Positions 10,598 to 20,244 of a stretch of 64,000 nucleotides of DNA are shown one piece after another; within the stretch, counting starts at the first letter, position 1; every line of letters begins with the position of its first letter. The stretch comes from Vigna angularis (Eukaryota > Streptophyta > Magnoliopsida > Fabales > Fabaceae). Location of the stretch: contig NC_068971.1 of the NCBI RefSeq assembly GCF_016808095.1, forward strand, positions 8,382,501-8,446,500. The letters are read 5' to 3'. A program made the translations under genes and the position numbers. The notes under the pieces were generated by a model that was given only the letters and a program-made list of their open reading frames with translations, ran no database searches and was not told the DNA's origin.

Positions 10598-11146
10598 TCA
10601 ACGAAAGAATTCTCGAGCTGGTTGTGGAGGTCTAAGGGAGAGCTCCGTTGAGGGAGCTCTGGTTCGGAATGTGAGAAGCATGGGTGGCGGGATTTGTCGT
10701 ACGTCCCTATCGTCGTCGATGATGATCGGAACGGGAAACAGATTCAGCAGCCTCGGTGCCCTCATAATCACCCAGTCATAATCTTTCGGCCAAAAAAAAA
10801 AAAAAAAATTGTGTGTTAATAATAGAAGAGGAAAGGAAAAAAAATAAAAGTGAGTTTTAATCAGAGTCTTACCGTACATATATAGTGGCAGTTGCGAAAA
10901 CTGAGTGCCAGTAGGGTCTATCTCCGCTTGCCAGCGCCTGACCCGATTGCCGTGATTGTTGAACCAGCAATGTACGTTGTATTCGCTGGCATCTCCGAAG
11001 ATCCTTAGTCGAGACGCGATCTCGACAACTTGCGCTCTACTTGGGTGTGTGACCCCAAAGTTGTAGATTCTGGTCATCATCTGGGTCTGATCTTCGGTAG
11101 GACGCCACCGCTGACTGGTGTATCTCTCTGATTCCATCTCGCTCAT
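10598..11146 (-). CDS. Antisense WOX-like homeodomain gene (copy in Athila-like element)
   Basis: The gene runs against the element. Coding exons are 11146-10873 and 10782-10598 (274 + 185 nt, 152 aa), with GT-AG intron 10872-10783 (donor G|GTAAGA, acceptor GAAAG|AT). Residues 13-73 match a WUSCHEL-related homeodomain: RWRPT at the start, G31, P35-S36, and the recognition helix NVHCWFNNHGNRVRR with the W-F-x-N-H signature. Residues 103-109 (LLNLFPV) resemble the WUS box (TL-x-LFP-x). Residues 137-142 (TELSLR) resemble an EAR repression motif. WOX proteins are plant transcription factors of stem-cell and meristem identity, so a nuclear DNA-binding role is inferred. A noncoding exon and a TATA box lie upstream (11826-12020). 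An unspliced frame runs through the intron but gives low-complexity sequence. A second copy is at 21066-21624. The possibility that it is only a degenerate homeodomain remnant is unlikely, given conservation between copies. Confidence 0.78.
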   Translation of the reverse strand: MSEMESERYTSQRWRPTEDQTQMMTRIYNFGVTHPSRAQVVEIASRLRIFGDASEYNVHCWFNNHGNRVRRWQAEIDPTGTQFSQLPLYMYGKTLIKTHFYFFSFPLLLLTHNFFFFFWPKDYDWVIMRAPRLLNLFPVPIIIDDDRDVRQIPPPMLLTFRTRAPSTELSLRPPQPAREFFR

Positions 11147-11331
11147 TCTTCCTCTCGCTGTATTCTTTAAAAAAAAAAAAAAAACAAAAAAAAAAAAAAC
11201 AAAGCATAAAACAATAAAAGCATTGCATATATAAAAAAAAATTCCTTAGTTCTGTGTTTTCTTTATTTGTTCTTGTTTCCTTTTAGATTTATTTTGTCCT
11301 GTCTGTCTTTGATGTTTTTGGTCTGGTCTCA

Positions 11332-11372
11332 GATCTGTTTCACGGTCCTTGCAAAAGGGTCCTAAACGGATC
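11332..11372. other. Conserved hairpin segment in intron 1
   Basis: This 41-nt segment has ends GATCTGTTT and AAACGGATC, which pair over 9 bp with one G-T wobble. Inside, CCTT and AAGG pair around a GCAA loop. The copy at 21805-21845 differs at two positions, and CCTT/GAGG keeps pairing by wobble. Confidence 0.45.
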
Positions 11373-11447
11373 TACGTCCTGTTGTCCTGTTGTCCTTGTC
11401 CGTGTTGTTCTTGTTTTAATTTATGTTTCTGTGTTTTTAGTTTTTAG

Positions 11448-11544
11448 TGGGGTACGTGGCGTTGTTCTACCCGATTGTCTCTGCCATACCTTCAAACGAA
11501 GGGAGATTAACGTCTGGTTTCCAGCCTATATACCCCTTAAGTTT
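11448..11544. other. 97-bp perfectly conserved island in intron 1
   Basis: It is identical at all 97 positions to 21939-22035, although flanking intron sequence has diverged and the exons differ at roughly 13% of sites. Its ends can pair: GGGGTA near the start with TACCCC near the end, then GGC with GCC. Inside are the short perfect hairpins CCTTC-AAAC-GAAGG and CTGG-TTT-CCAG. It may be a structured RNA element, an intronic enhancer or an alternative promoter core (it contains TATATA). No known family is recognised. Confidence 0.6.
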
Positions 11545-11825
11545 TTAGACAGTTGTGTTTTTAAGTGTTTTTAGTTTTAAAAAAATTGAAAAGGAGAAGA
11601 AAGAAGATGGAGCGGAAAGAAAAAATAAAGAGGAGTGCAAAGAAGAAAAATACGGGAAAGCAGGAAAGGAAATACAGAAAGAAGATGGAAAGCAGTAAAG
11701 GGAAAGCAGTAAAGGGAGAGTAGGCAAGAGGAAAGAAAAGGAATAGAAGAAGAAAAGAGAAGGCAGAAAGAAGGAAAAGTAAGGCAAGCAGAAAGAAAGG
11801 GAGATCCAGGTGAAGAAGGACTTAC

Positions 11826-11985
11826 CCGGAGAAGTGGGCTTGCAGAGGCTCCTCGACGGTGTCAGACTCTTCAGCAGGCACGGTGGCAGAGGCTCCGCGC
11901 AGACTCCAGATGCTCAGAGGAGAGAAGAGAGGAGTAGAGAGAAGAGAGAGAAGAGAGGAGTAGAGAGAGAGCAGGGCAGTCAGAA
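11826..11985 (-). other. Noncoding exon 1 (5' UTR) of antisense homeodomain gene
   Basis: On the minus strand this is a CT-rich leader with no ATG, ending at a consensus donor GTAAGT. It lies about 30 nt downstream of a TATA box. The 5' boundary is estimated, not seen. The 3' half resembles the equivalent leader at 22465-22600, with GAGGAGC and CTGCAAGCCC shared. Confidence 0.5.
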
Positions 11986-12010
11986 ATGTCGCTTAGGCGC
12001 TGAAGTTGGC

Positions 12011-12020
12011 CCATTTATAG
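12011..12020 (-). promoter_or_regulatory. TATA box of antisense homeodomain gene
   Basis: CTATAAATGG on the minus strand is followed by a CT-rich leader. The segment beyond it (about 12030-12070, with CACTGTAGC and AGTTCCGGTC) is also conserved upstream of the second copy's TATA box at 22640-22665. Confidence 0.55.
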
Positions 12021-12100
12021 CCAAATTGTTTTCACTGTAGCAATAGTTCCGGTCATTCCCACCGAAACTGTTGCCACAGTACCGGTCTTCTCCTTTTTCA

Positions 12101-13627
12101 AAAAAAAAAAAAAAATATTTTTTAGCATCTACTGATGGGTGCTAGGTGATTTGGACATCTGCTGATGGATGTCAATGATAACATCTACTGATGGATGTTA
12201 CTGAAAATTTCTTCCCATTTCTCTACTTTTATTGCACTTGTCCATAATATGTTTCCTGATTGCTGATGTATGCTTAGAACACATTGAGGACAATGTGTAG
12301 TTTAAGTGTGGTCTATAGGGAGAGATTCTGATTGTTCTTTGTTTTGTGTGTTAAATTTTTTGTTTTTGAGTGTTAAATTTTTTTTCTGTTTTAAACCCAT
12401 TTTTAGTGTGTTTTGTGTGCAATTTTACATTTTTTCTCTTCAATCCTAGACTTTGTTTAAGTTGTACACTCGTCTTTCATTTCACTTGATTAATACTCAT
12501 GGCATGAAATCTTTGCTTTTCTCTGCTTGGAAAATGATTATGATGTTTCAGAGGTTGATTTGATTGTGACAATTACCCTGTGAGAATTTGAGCCACTTTA
12601 TTTCTTTCTTGCGTGTGACATGTCTCTTGATTGCTTGCACATGTGCCTTGGCTTGACTCTTGTTGATGATTCTTGAAACATATGCATGTTTAGAAATGAT
12701 AAAGGCATTTTATTTCTTGAGCCTCGTTAGCCAAATAAGCCTACCCTGTTATTATCATTTGATAACCCCTTTGAGCCTATAATGTATCCATTTCTTTGTT
12801 TTAAAGCTCATACAATAGCCCTAAGTGAAAAACCATGATTACCTTAACCTTAGGAAAATTTGGAGCTTTGGAAGTGTTTTGGGAATAAGTGTGGTCTCCG
12901 TGGGGATTCTTATATATTGGCTAGTTGGTTCCTCATCTTGTTTTATTTTTGGAAATATGATCTTGTTGAGTGAAAAAAAAAATTGAAAAAAAAAAAGAAA
13001 AAAAAATTGAAAAATGAAAAAAAAAACAATTTTGTGAATAATGGAGTCAAGAAGAGGATTGAATTAGAGGTTTGGTTGTGATTTGACTGTGTTTACACTT
13101 GTTCCCCATTGCTCCTCTATTTCTTGTGGTTTGTAGCTACTTATCCATATATATCCTCCCTTGTCCTTGGCCCCATTACAGCCATAAAAGACCTTTTGAT
13201 TTAAACATGCATATACTTCTGAGTGTTGATTTTAGAGGCTTGCCAAGTCTGTTTGTGTTTGCTTTCTTGAGTGCATCGAGCTGATATTATTATTTACCCT
13301 AGACACTTGAGAGAAACACTGATAGTGCATTTGTGAGGTTTTGGTACTTTTAATTCACCTCTTGAACTGATTAATTGTTTTACCATGTTTTGAATTGCTT
13401 GGATGATTTCTGCGAGTATCTGTTTTCTATGATTTTGTGTCAGATATTGTCTACATCTTTTCGTTGTCCAGATTTCTTGAGAACAGTGTAAATTTTCTTT
13501 CTTTCTTGTGAGTTTTTATTTTCTGTGTGCTGAGTTTTTGGTCGTACACCTAATGTCCATTGAATTATTCCCTGATTTGCGTCTTAATTTTGCCCAGGAG
13601 TGCAAAAAGACTAAGTGTGGTCTATTT
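12101..13627. other. 3' noncoding region of Athila-like element
   Basis: It contains CATCTACTGATGGATG-type short repeats (12126-12205) and an Athila-style stretch GAGGACAATGTGTAGTTTAAGTGTGG (12287-12312, split here as GAGGACAATGTG and TTTAAGTGTGG). The rest is AT-rich sequence without a credible ORF. The last purine-biased stretch before the 3' LTR, GACTAAGTGTGGTC (13610-13623), may serve as polypurine tract. Confidence 0.45.
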
Positions 13628-16600
13628 TGATGAATCATTATTTTATTCACTTCATTTAGTTTATTGTGCTAGAATTAATCAGGGAATTGTGCTTAATTGT
13701 CCAGTATTTTCCCATTTTACTGAATTGAGCCTAATCCGATCAGAAATTCTTATTTTAATTAATTTGAATTATCTGAAACAAATGATTTACATTATTGAGT
13801 GCATGAAAAATTTTGGAAAATATTTTTGGACATTTAGACTTTCTGTACAAATTCCCAATTCCTCTCGGGTAATTGTTTACAGGGGCAGAAGTGCCTAAAA
13901 GTCAGTTTTTTTTGCCAATGGTGACCTGTGTTCACCTGACTGAGTACCTGTGTTGGACTTTCTGTACAAATTCCCAATTCCTCTCGGGTAATCGTTTACA
14001 GGAGTGCTGTAAACGATTACCAGTGCTGCGTGAATGTTGTGTCAACTTGTGTGTCTTCGTTTGAGTTCAATTCTTATCCGTTTTGCATGCAATTTTTTTT
14101 CACAGTTTCGTATGGATGTCTATTTTCACGTATAGTTTTTCCTTTGTTTAAATTCGTTCTGTGCTGTTCCCAGTATTTGTTTTACTCTCCTATGTCAGTC
14201 TAGTGTTTACTGTTTGAGTGATTTCTAATCTCTTTACATTTTTGATTGTTGTTTGGTATTTGTGGTTGCTGGAATTGATCATTGAACGATTCTAAAACCT
14301 CCTAACACTCTTAAGCAAGTTCTTCATTTATTAAATTTTAAGAATGGCTTGGAACAACACATCACACGGCCCTTAAAAAAAAACTCTCATGCTGAAATTG
14401 CAAATTGGAAATTGAATTGGTGTCATGCATGTGCCGTGGAAGCAAAGAGTGAGAAGTAGAGTTGCATGTGGGAGCTGCTATGTTGACATGGAAGAGCACC
14501 AAAATACAATTGATAATGGAATGAAAAGGTGGACAACACTTTGCTTTCTTTTCATTATTGTGTGGCATGGAGTGCATGACTCTCACGTAGGATGCAACAA
14601 CATTCAAAGAATTTCTCACGGCTGAAATAACAAAAGTGGAGGGCCCCCTTTACTTGATTTTTATTGAAGGAAGTTTTAGAAGAAAGCATGGGAACAACAC
14701 ACTTCACACAACCTTGTTCTTGGTCCACAAGAGGTGCTCACGGTCTTGCTACACATGAGAGAGGAGAAACAGTCCAGCCACCTTAAGAGCAGTTGCAGCA
14801 GCACGTTAAAGAGAAGCCACCAGCTGAACTTTGATTGTTCACACTGATTTCACTTTGGAGTAGAAGCTGAAGCGGTCATTTCAGAGGGAGAATAGCAGCA
14901 TACTGATCCAGCAGCTTCACGTCCAAGCAGTCCAGCACGTTGGGGAGAAGGTGGCTCGGTTTTCCACTTCCAGCACTCTCACACGTCCACCATGGCAGCA
15001 AAGAATGAAGGTGCAGTAGCCACCTAGAGAAGTGAAGCTCAAGGAAGCTCATGGCTTGATGATGAATGAGAAGAAGAAAGCTAGAGGTTGTCACGACCAA
15101 AGCAGCAAGTGATTTCATTTTGGTATTTTGTGTGCATGAAGAAGAAAGGTGTTGATTCAATTTGATGTCCAGCAAAGTGACTGCCATGGGAGATTACATG
15201 GAGTTCATCACGGATGGGAATAAGTCACGGCTGGAGCAAGCAAGGAGGCAGTCACCATTGGAGAGTTGCTGGAAATGGAAACAGCAGCAGTAGTGAAGTC
15301 ACGGTCCAACATGGAGAGAAAGAAACACACTTCCTGGTACTAGAACACGGTGATTGATGATGAAGAATGGAGGTGCAGCTGCAACGTGTGAGGCAAGAAG
15401 AGTGACTACCATGGGGGATTCTCGGTTGGAAAGAAGCAAGCAAGAGTTGAAGCAGCTAGAATGAAAGGCACTCATCACGGTCCAGCAGCTCTAGCTAGCA
15501 TTACCATCCAACCTTAGGTGTGCACATATGAAGCATCCAGCGTCTAGGAGGTTGCTTGGAGAATGCGATTGCAGCAAGAAACTAAGGGAAGTAGCTGGAG
15601 GTGGCACACATTAAAGGAAGACACGGACCAGAGTTACATTCCAGCTAAGTGAAGAACCACGGCTGGCTGGAAAGGAAGCTCACGTTGGCAGCAGAGATGC
15701 ATGTCCAGTAGAGCTCACTCATTGCTGGAAATGAAGAAAGAAGCATGAAAGAGAGAAGAAAAGAGGAGTCTTCACGTTCCCAGCCACGTCCAGGAGCATC
15801 ACGGGTCCAGCAATTCAACAAAGAGAAGACTAGGTGGAGTGGCAATGTTCTCAGTCTCGGTGCAGAGCATGCAGAAGTTAAAAAATGGAAGGCCCCACCT
15901 TATTTTATTCTTCACATAATGGATAATGCAAGAAATGAATATAATAGAAGTTAATGGGAGACCAAGGTGGAACTGACAGAGGGAGATACACTCACTTCCA
16001 GCCTGCATTTGCACTTCCAGCCATGGGAGAAAAGACCTCCAAGAATAAAAGGAGGAGTCCCGGTTCTGCAGGGAGTTGACGGTCTGGGGGAGTCTTTCCC
16101 TCATAGAAAAACATAATAGTATGGAATGTAGAGTGATGTAAGGAGTTTGGTAGAGAGAGCCGTGTGGGAGACCATTGGAAGAAGAAGCTGGACCTGTCTA
16201 GCAGAGGAGGACACGGCAGAAGCTGGCTGCAACAGCTACTGGAACAATTGCGGAAGGCTACTGTTGATGCACAATAACTGATTTTGGTGTACACGCTCCT
16301 AGGTTCCAATTTTATGTTTTTAGTTGTAATGAATTTACATTCAATGCAAAATGTGATTTAATTTCCTGTTACTCAAATGTCAATTCCATTTTACTGTCTC
16401 TGTTTTATTTGTTGCTGTAATTTTAATTATGTAGCAATTTAATTCCTGTGTTGTTTACCTGTCGTCTAATTTTTACCGTTGTTTGCACTGTGTTGTTGAA
16501 TATTGCACGTTAAATTATTAGCTGTAGTTTGGATTTAAATGTTTTGCCGCCGTAATGTTGATGTTGTTTTCAGATTTGAATTTTACTGTTTTATGTTTTT

Positions 16601-17377
16601 ACTTTTTACTGTATTTTCATTTTTACTATTTTCTGTTTTTACTATTTTCTATATTTTATGTTTTCTGTATTTTGTTTTTACTGTTTTACTGATTTTGAAT
16701 TTCTGTATTTATTATTTTTACTGTTATTATTTACTGCTGTAATTTCTTTTTCTGTTTTTTACTGTTTTCTATTTTTACTGTTTTCTGTATTTTCTATTTT
16801 TCTGTATTTTTGTTTTTACTGTCCCAGATTTATTTTCACTGTATCGTTTTACTGTATTTTCGTTTTTTACTGTTTTCTATTTTTACTGTTTTCTGTTTTT
16901 ACTGTTTTCTGTAATTTTCTATTTTACTGTATTTTCGTTTTTACTGTTCAGATTTATTTTTTACTGTTTCATGTTACTGTATTTTCGTTTTTTTTTACTG
17001 TTTTCTAAAATTTACTGTTTTAGTGTTTTTACTGTTTTTACTGTTTTCTGTATTTATTGTTTACTGTATTTTCATTTTCTGTATTTTAGTTTTCTGTTCC
17101 AGAATTAATTTTAATGTTTTATTTTACTGTAATTTCGTTTTTTTTACTGTAGCAGTTTAATTTTTACTATTTAAATTTTGTTTTACTGTTTTAGTTTAAT
17201 TTTCACCGTAATTTAATTTTCATCGCAAAAATAACCATTTCTAACCCCCCCACTTCGTGTGTGATCTGAGACTGAACCACAATATTGGTCCTTGAGAGAC
17301 GACCTAGGAGTCACTTCCTAGCTATACTGCATTATTTTTGTTGTATAAAATTTGTATGCGGTGCGACCCGCGTGTCA
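13628..17377 (+). repeat. 3' LTR of Athila-like element
   Basis: This 3750-bp LTR is collinear with 4399-8145 and ends in GTGTCA immediately before the CACAC target duplication. It differs from the 5' LTR by a TG insertion near 15389, one extra A near 14383 and a handful of substitutions. Confidence 0.93.
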
Positions 17378-17382
17378 CACAC

Positions 17383-18741
17383 ATAGACACTTTAGTTGAT
17401 AATACAGCCAAGTACTCGCTATTTTCGTTCATGGATGGTTTCTCGGGCTATAATCAGATTAAGATGGCACCTGAGGACATGGAGAAGACGACCTTCATCA
17501 CGTTGTGGGGGACCTTTTGTTATAAGGTAATGTCTTTTGGGCTCAAGAATGCCGGGGCAACATATCAAAGGGCGATGGTGACACTTTTTCATGATATGAT
17601 GCACAAGGAGATCGAGGTTTATGTGGATGATATGATTGCAAAGTCTGAATCAGAAGAAGAACATGTCCTCAACTTGAAGAAATTATTTGAGAAATTGAGA
17701 AAGTATAAACTCAGGTTAAACTTTGTCAAATGCACATTTGGAGTAAAATCCGGGAAGTTGTTGGGCTTCGTGGTTAGCCAAAAGGGGATAGAAGTGGATC
17801 CTAACAAAGTGCGAGCGATATCAGAAATGCCTGCGCCTAGCACAGAGAAGGAGGTTCGCGATTTTCTAGGTAGATTGAACTACATTGCTAGATTCATCTT
17901 CCAATTAACTGCTACCTGCGAACCAATGTTCAAGTTGCTGCGGAAGAATCAGGTTATGGTTTGGAATGAGGATTGTCAAGCCGCTTTTGAAAAAATCAAA
18001 CAATACCTGCAAGACCCACCTGTATTGCGTCCACCCGAGCCAGGAAGACCACTCATTTTGTACTTAACTGTATTGGAAAGGTCAATGGGTTGTGTATTGG
18101 GTCAATATGATGAAGCTGGAAAAAGGGAGCATGCGATATATTACTTGAGCAAGAAATTCACAGACTGCGAACAACGATATTCATCGTTAGAGCGAACTTG
18201 TTGTGCATTGGCATGGGCCGCTCATCGCCTAAGGCAATACATGTTGAGTCACTCTACATTGTTGATATCCAAGATGGATCCTATCAAGTTTATTTTTGAA
18301 AAGCCCGCTCTCACTGGAAGGATAGCTCGGTGGCAGGTGCTATTGTCAGAGTATGACATCGTATACGTCACTCAGAAATCCATCAAAGGTAGTGCATTAG
18401 CGGAATACCTGGCGCATCAACCCATCAGTGATTATCAGCCAATGCAACCCGAGTTTCCTGATGAAGATATCATGGCTCTATTCAAAGAAGGCAGGAGATA
18501 CCGAGACGAAGAAACATGGATATTACTATTTGATGGGGCGTCGAATATGATGGGACATGGCATAGGGGCAGTACTAATCTCTCCAGAGCAGCAGTATATG
18601 CCCATGACATCAAGGCTGTGTTTTGATTGCACGAATAACATTGCAGAATATGAGGCCTGCGCTATGGGTATTCGGGCGGCAATAGAGTTCAAAGTGAAAA
18701 TTCTGGAAGTATATGGAGATTCAGCTTTAGTCATCAACTAG
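17383..18741 (+). CDS. Ogre/Tat pol, middle part: RT end, RNase H and second RNase H (ends at a premature stop)
   Basis: Coding resumes directly after the Athila-like insertion. RT motifs are FMDGFSGYNQI, FGLKNAGATYQR and the catalytic YVDDM at about 17619-17633, followed by the thumb (LGRLNYIARF). The gypsy RNase H follows (LILYLTV, the KKFTDCEQRYSSLER region, LSEYDI). From about 18520 a second RNase H begins (LLFDGASN...IGAVLISP...NNIAEYEA...VYGDS). This extra domain is typical of the Tat/Ogre lineage. A TAG at 18739-18741 sits where the family has Gln, just after VYGDSALVIN, so the product is truncated. This is one point mutation in an otherwise well preserved frame. Confidence 0.88.
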   Translation: MDTLVDNTAKYSLFSFMDGFSGYNQIKMAPEDMEKTTFITLWGTFCYKVMSFGLKNAGATYQRAMVTLFHDMMHKEIEVYVDDMIAKSESEEEHVLNLKKLFEKLRKYKLRLNFVKCTFGVKSGKLLGFVVSQKGIEVDPNKVRAISEMPAPSTEKEVRDFLGRLNYIARFIFQLTATCEPMFKLLRKNQVMVWNEDCQAAFEKIKQYLQDPPVLRPPEPGRPLILYLTVLERSMGCVLGQYDEAGKREHAIYYLSKKFTDCEQRYSSLERTCCALAWAAHRLRQYMLSHSTLLISKMDPIKFIFEKPALTGRIARWQVLLSEYDIVYVTQKSIKGSALAEYLAHQPISDYQPMQPEFPDEDIMALFKEGRRYRDEETWILLFDGASNMMGHGIGAVLISPEQQYMPMTSRLCFDCTNNIAEYEACAMGIRAAIEFKVKILEVYGDSALVIN

Positions 18742-20244
18742 TTGAAAGGAGAGTGGGAAACAAGAGACGCAAAATTAATCCCTTACCAGGCATACATCAA
18801 AGGATTAATGGAGTGTTTCGACTTCATCACATTTAACCACATACCACGGGAAGATAACCAGTTAGCAGACGCGTTGGCTACTTTGTCATCCATGTTTGAG
18901 GTTGACCCGAATACAGAATTACCAGTGATTGAAATGAAGAGCCATGCGGAGCCAGCATATTGCCAGTTCATCAAGGAGGAGGTGGATGGTAAACCTTGGT
19001 ACTTCGATATCAAGCACTATCTTAAGACCCAAGAATATCCTGAAAAAGCATCTGAAAACGATAAAAGGTCGTTACGAAGGTTGGCTGGTAGTTTTATTTT
19101 AAGTGGGGACATTTTATACAAGAGAAATCATGACATGATTCTCCTCAGATGTGTAGATGCAAAAGAGGCCGAATTGATATTGAAAGAAGTACACGAAGGT
19201 ACATTCGGCACCCACATGAATGGGCACTCAATGGCTAGGAAGATCCTGAGAGCTGGTTACTTCTGGTTAACCATGGAAAATGATTGTTGTACACATGTAA
19301 GGAGGTGCGAGAAATGTCAGATGCATGCAGACAATATCAATGTATCGCCCTCGACTTTGAACGTGTTGTCTGCACCATGGCCGTTTTCAATGTGGGGAAT
19401 AGATGTTATTGGAGCTATAGAGCCGAAAGCGTCAAATGGACATCGCTTCATACTGGTCGCAATCGATTACTTTACCAAGTGGGTCGAAGCCGTTTCTTAT
19501 GCCAACGTGACTAGAAAGGTGGTGACCAGATTCATAAAAAGGGAGTTGATCTGCAGATATGGGCTGCCTAACAAGATCATCACTGATAATGCCACCAACC
19601 TGAACAATCGGATGATGGCGGAGTTATGTGAGGAGTTCAAAATTCATCATCTTAATTCTTCTCCTTATCGTCCAAAAATGAATGGGGCAGTAGAAGCTGC
19701 TAATAAGAATATCAAGAAGATCGTGCAAAAGATGGTGGTCACCTATAAGGATTGGCATGAAATGCTTCCCTTTGCTTTACATGGATATCGTACTTCAGTA
19801 CGAACGTCCACTGGTGCCACACCTTTCTCGCTGGTGTATGGGATGGAAGCAGTGCTTCCATTTGAGGTGGAAATCCCATCTCTACGAATTTTATTGGAAA
19901 CCCAATTGGAGGAAGCTGAGTGGGTTCAAGCTCGGTTTGACCAGCTCAATCTCATCGAAGAGAAGAGACTGACAGCGATGTGCCACGGGCAATTGTATCA
20001 AAGAAGAATGAAAAAGTCCTTCGACAAAAAAGTACATCCAAGGGATTTCCATGAAGGCGAACTGGTGTTAAAGAAGATATTGCCCGTACAAAGGGATTTC
20101 AGAGGCAAATGGACACCAAATTATGAAGGGCCATTCGTAGTAAAAAGGGCGTTCTCTGGAGGGGCACTTATTCTCACAAGGATGGACGGAGAAGAGTTAC
20201 CTTTACCGGTCAATTCTGATGCGGTAAAAAAGTTTTACGCATGA
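18742..20244 (+). CDS. Ogre/Tat pol, C-terminal part: second RNase H end and integrase
   Basis: It is in the same frame as the preceding ORF, separated only by the TAG at 18739-18741. The first 50 codons finish the second RNase H (HIPREDNQLADALATL). The integrase follows: an HHCC zinc-binding domain (H in KEVHEGTFGTH, C in CEKCQ), then the catalytic core with Asp in WGIDVIG, Asp in ITDNATN and Glu in GAVEAANK. All three DDE residues are present. The C-terminal domain with GKWTPNYEGPFVV and a final KKFYA follows, without a chromodomain, as expected for Tat elements. The stop is TGA at 20242-20244. Confidence 0.9.
   Translation: MKGEWETRDAKLIPYQAYIKGLMECFDFITFNHIPREDNQLADALATLSSMFEVDPNTELPVIEMKSHAEPAYCQFIKEEVDGKPWYFDIKHYLKTQEYPEKASENDKRSLRRLAGSFILSGDILYKRNHDMILLRCVDAKEAELILKEVHEGTFGTHMNGHSMARKILRAGYFWLTMENDCCTHVRRCEKCQMHADNINVSPSTLNVLSAPWPFSMWGIDVIGAIEPKASNGHRFILVAIDYFTKWVEAVSYANVTRKVVTRFIKRELICRYGLPNKIITDNATNLNNRMMAELCEEFKIHHLNSSPYRPKMNGAVEAANKNIKKIVQKMVVTYKDWHEMLPFALHGYRTSVRTSTGATPFSLVYGMEAVLPFEVEIPSLRILLETQLEEAEWVQARFDQLNLIEEKRLTAMCHGQLYQRRMKKSFDKKVHPRDFHEGELVLKKILPVQRDFRGKWTPNYEGPFVVKRAFSGGALILTRMDGEELPLPVNSDAVKKFYA

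Larger units (their letters stand above)
11158..11825 (-). other. Intron 1 of antisense homeodomain gene
   Basis: The donor is CCGG|GTAAGT (intron first base 11825). The acceptor is AATACAG|CGAGAGG (exon starts at 11157). The intron contains a long pyrimidine-rich stretch in the antisense sense (purine-rich on plus, about 11580-11805), a 97-bp conserved island and a conserved hairpin. The equivalent intron in the other copy is 22464-21634. Confidence 0.6.
4399..17377 (+). mobile_element. Athila-like gag-only (non-autonomous) LTR retrotransposon nested in the Ogre RT
   Basis: It starts TGATGAATCA and ends GACCCGCGTGTCA, with LTRs of 3747 and 3750 bp. It is flanked by the 5-bp duplication CACAC (4394-4398 and 17378-17382). 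The PBS matches the 3' end of plant tRNA-Asp, as in Athila elements. The internal region (8146-13627) has one gag-like ORF and an antisense homeodomain gene, but no protease, RT, RNase H or integrase. It must therefore use proteins from other elements. The two LTRs differ by only a few substitutions (about 4549, 4640, 7259 and 7999 in the left copy) and two small indels, so insertion was recent. Confidence 0.92.

Noticed and set aside
11448..11544. tRNA or tRNA-derived gene in the 97-bp island
   Set aside because: The ends pair, but there is no acceptable A box, the B-box match is poor, and the hairpins do not make a cloverleaf.
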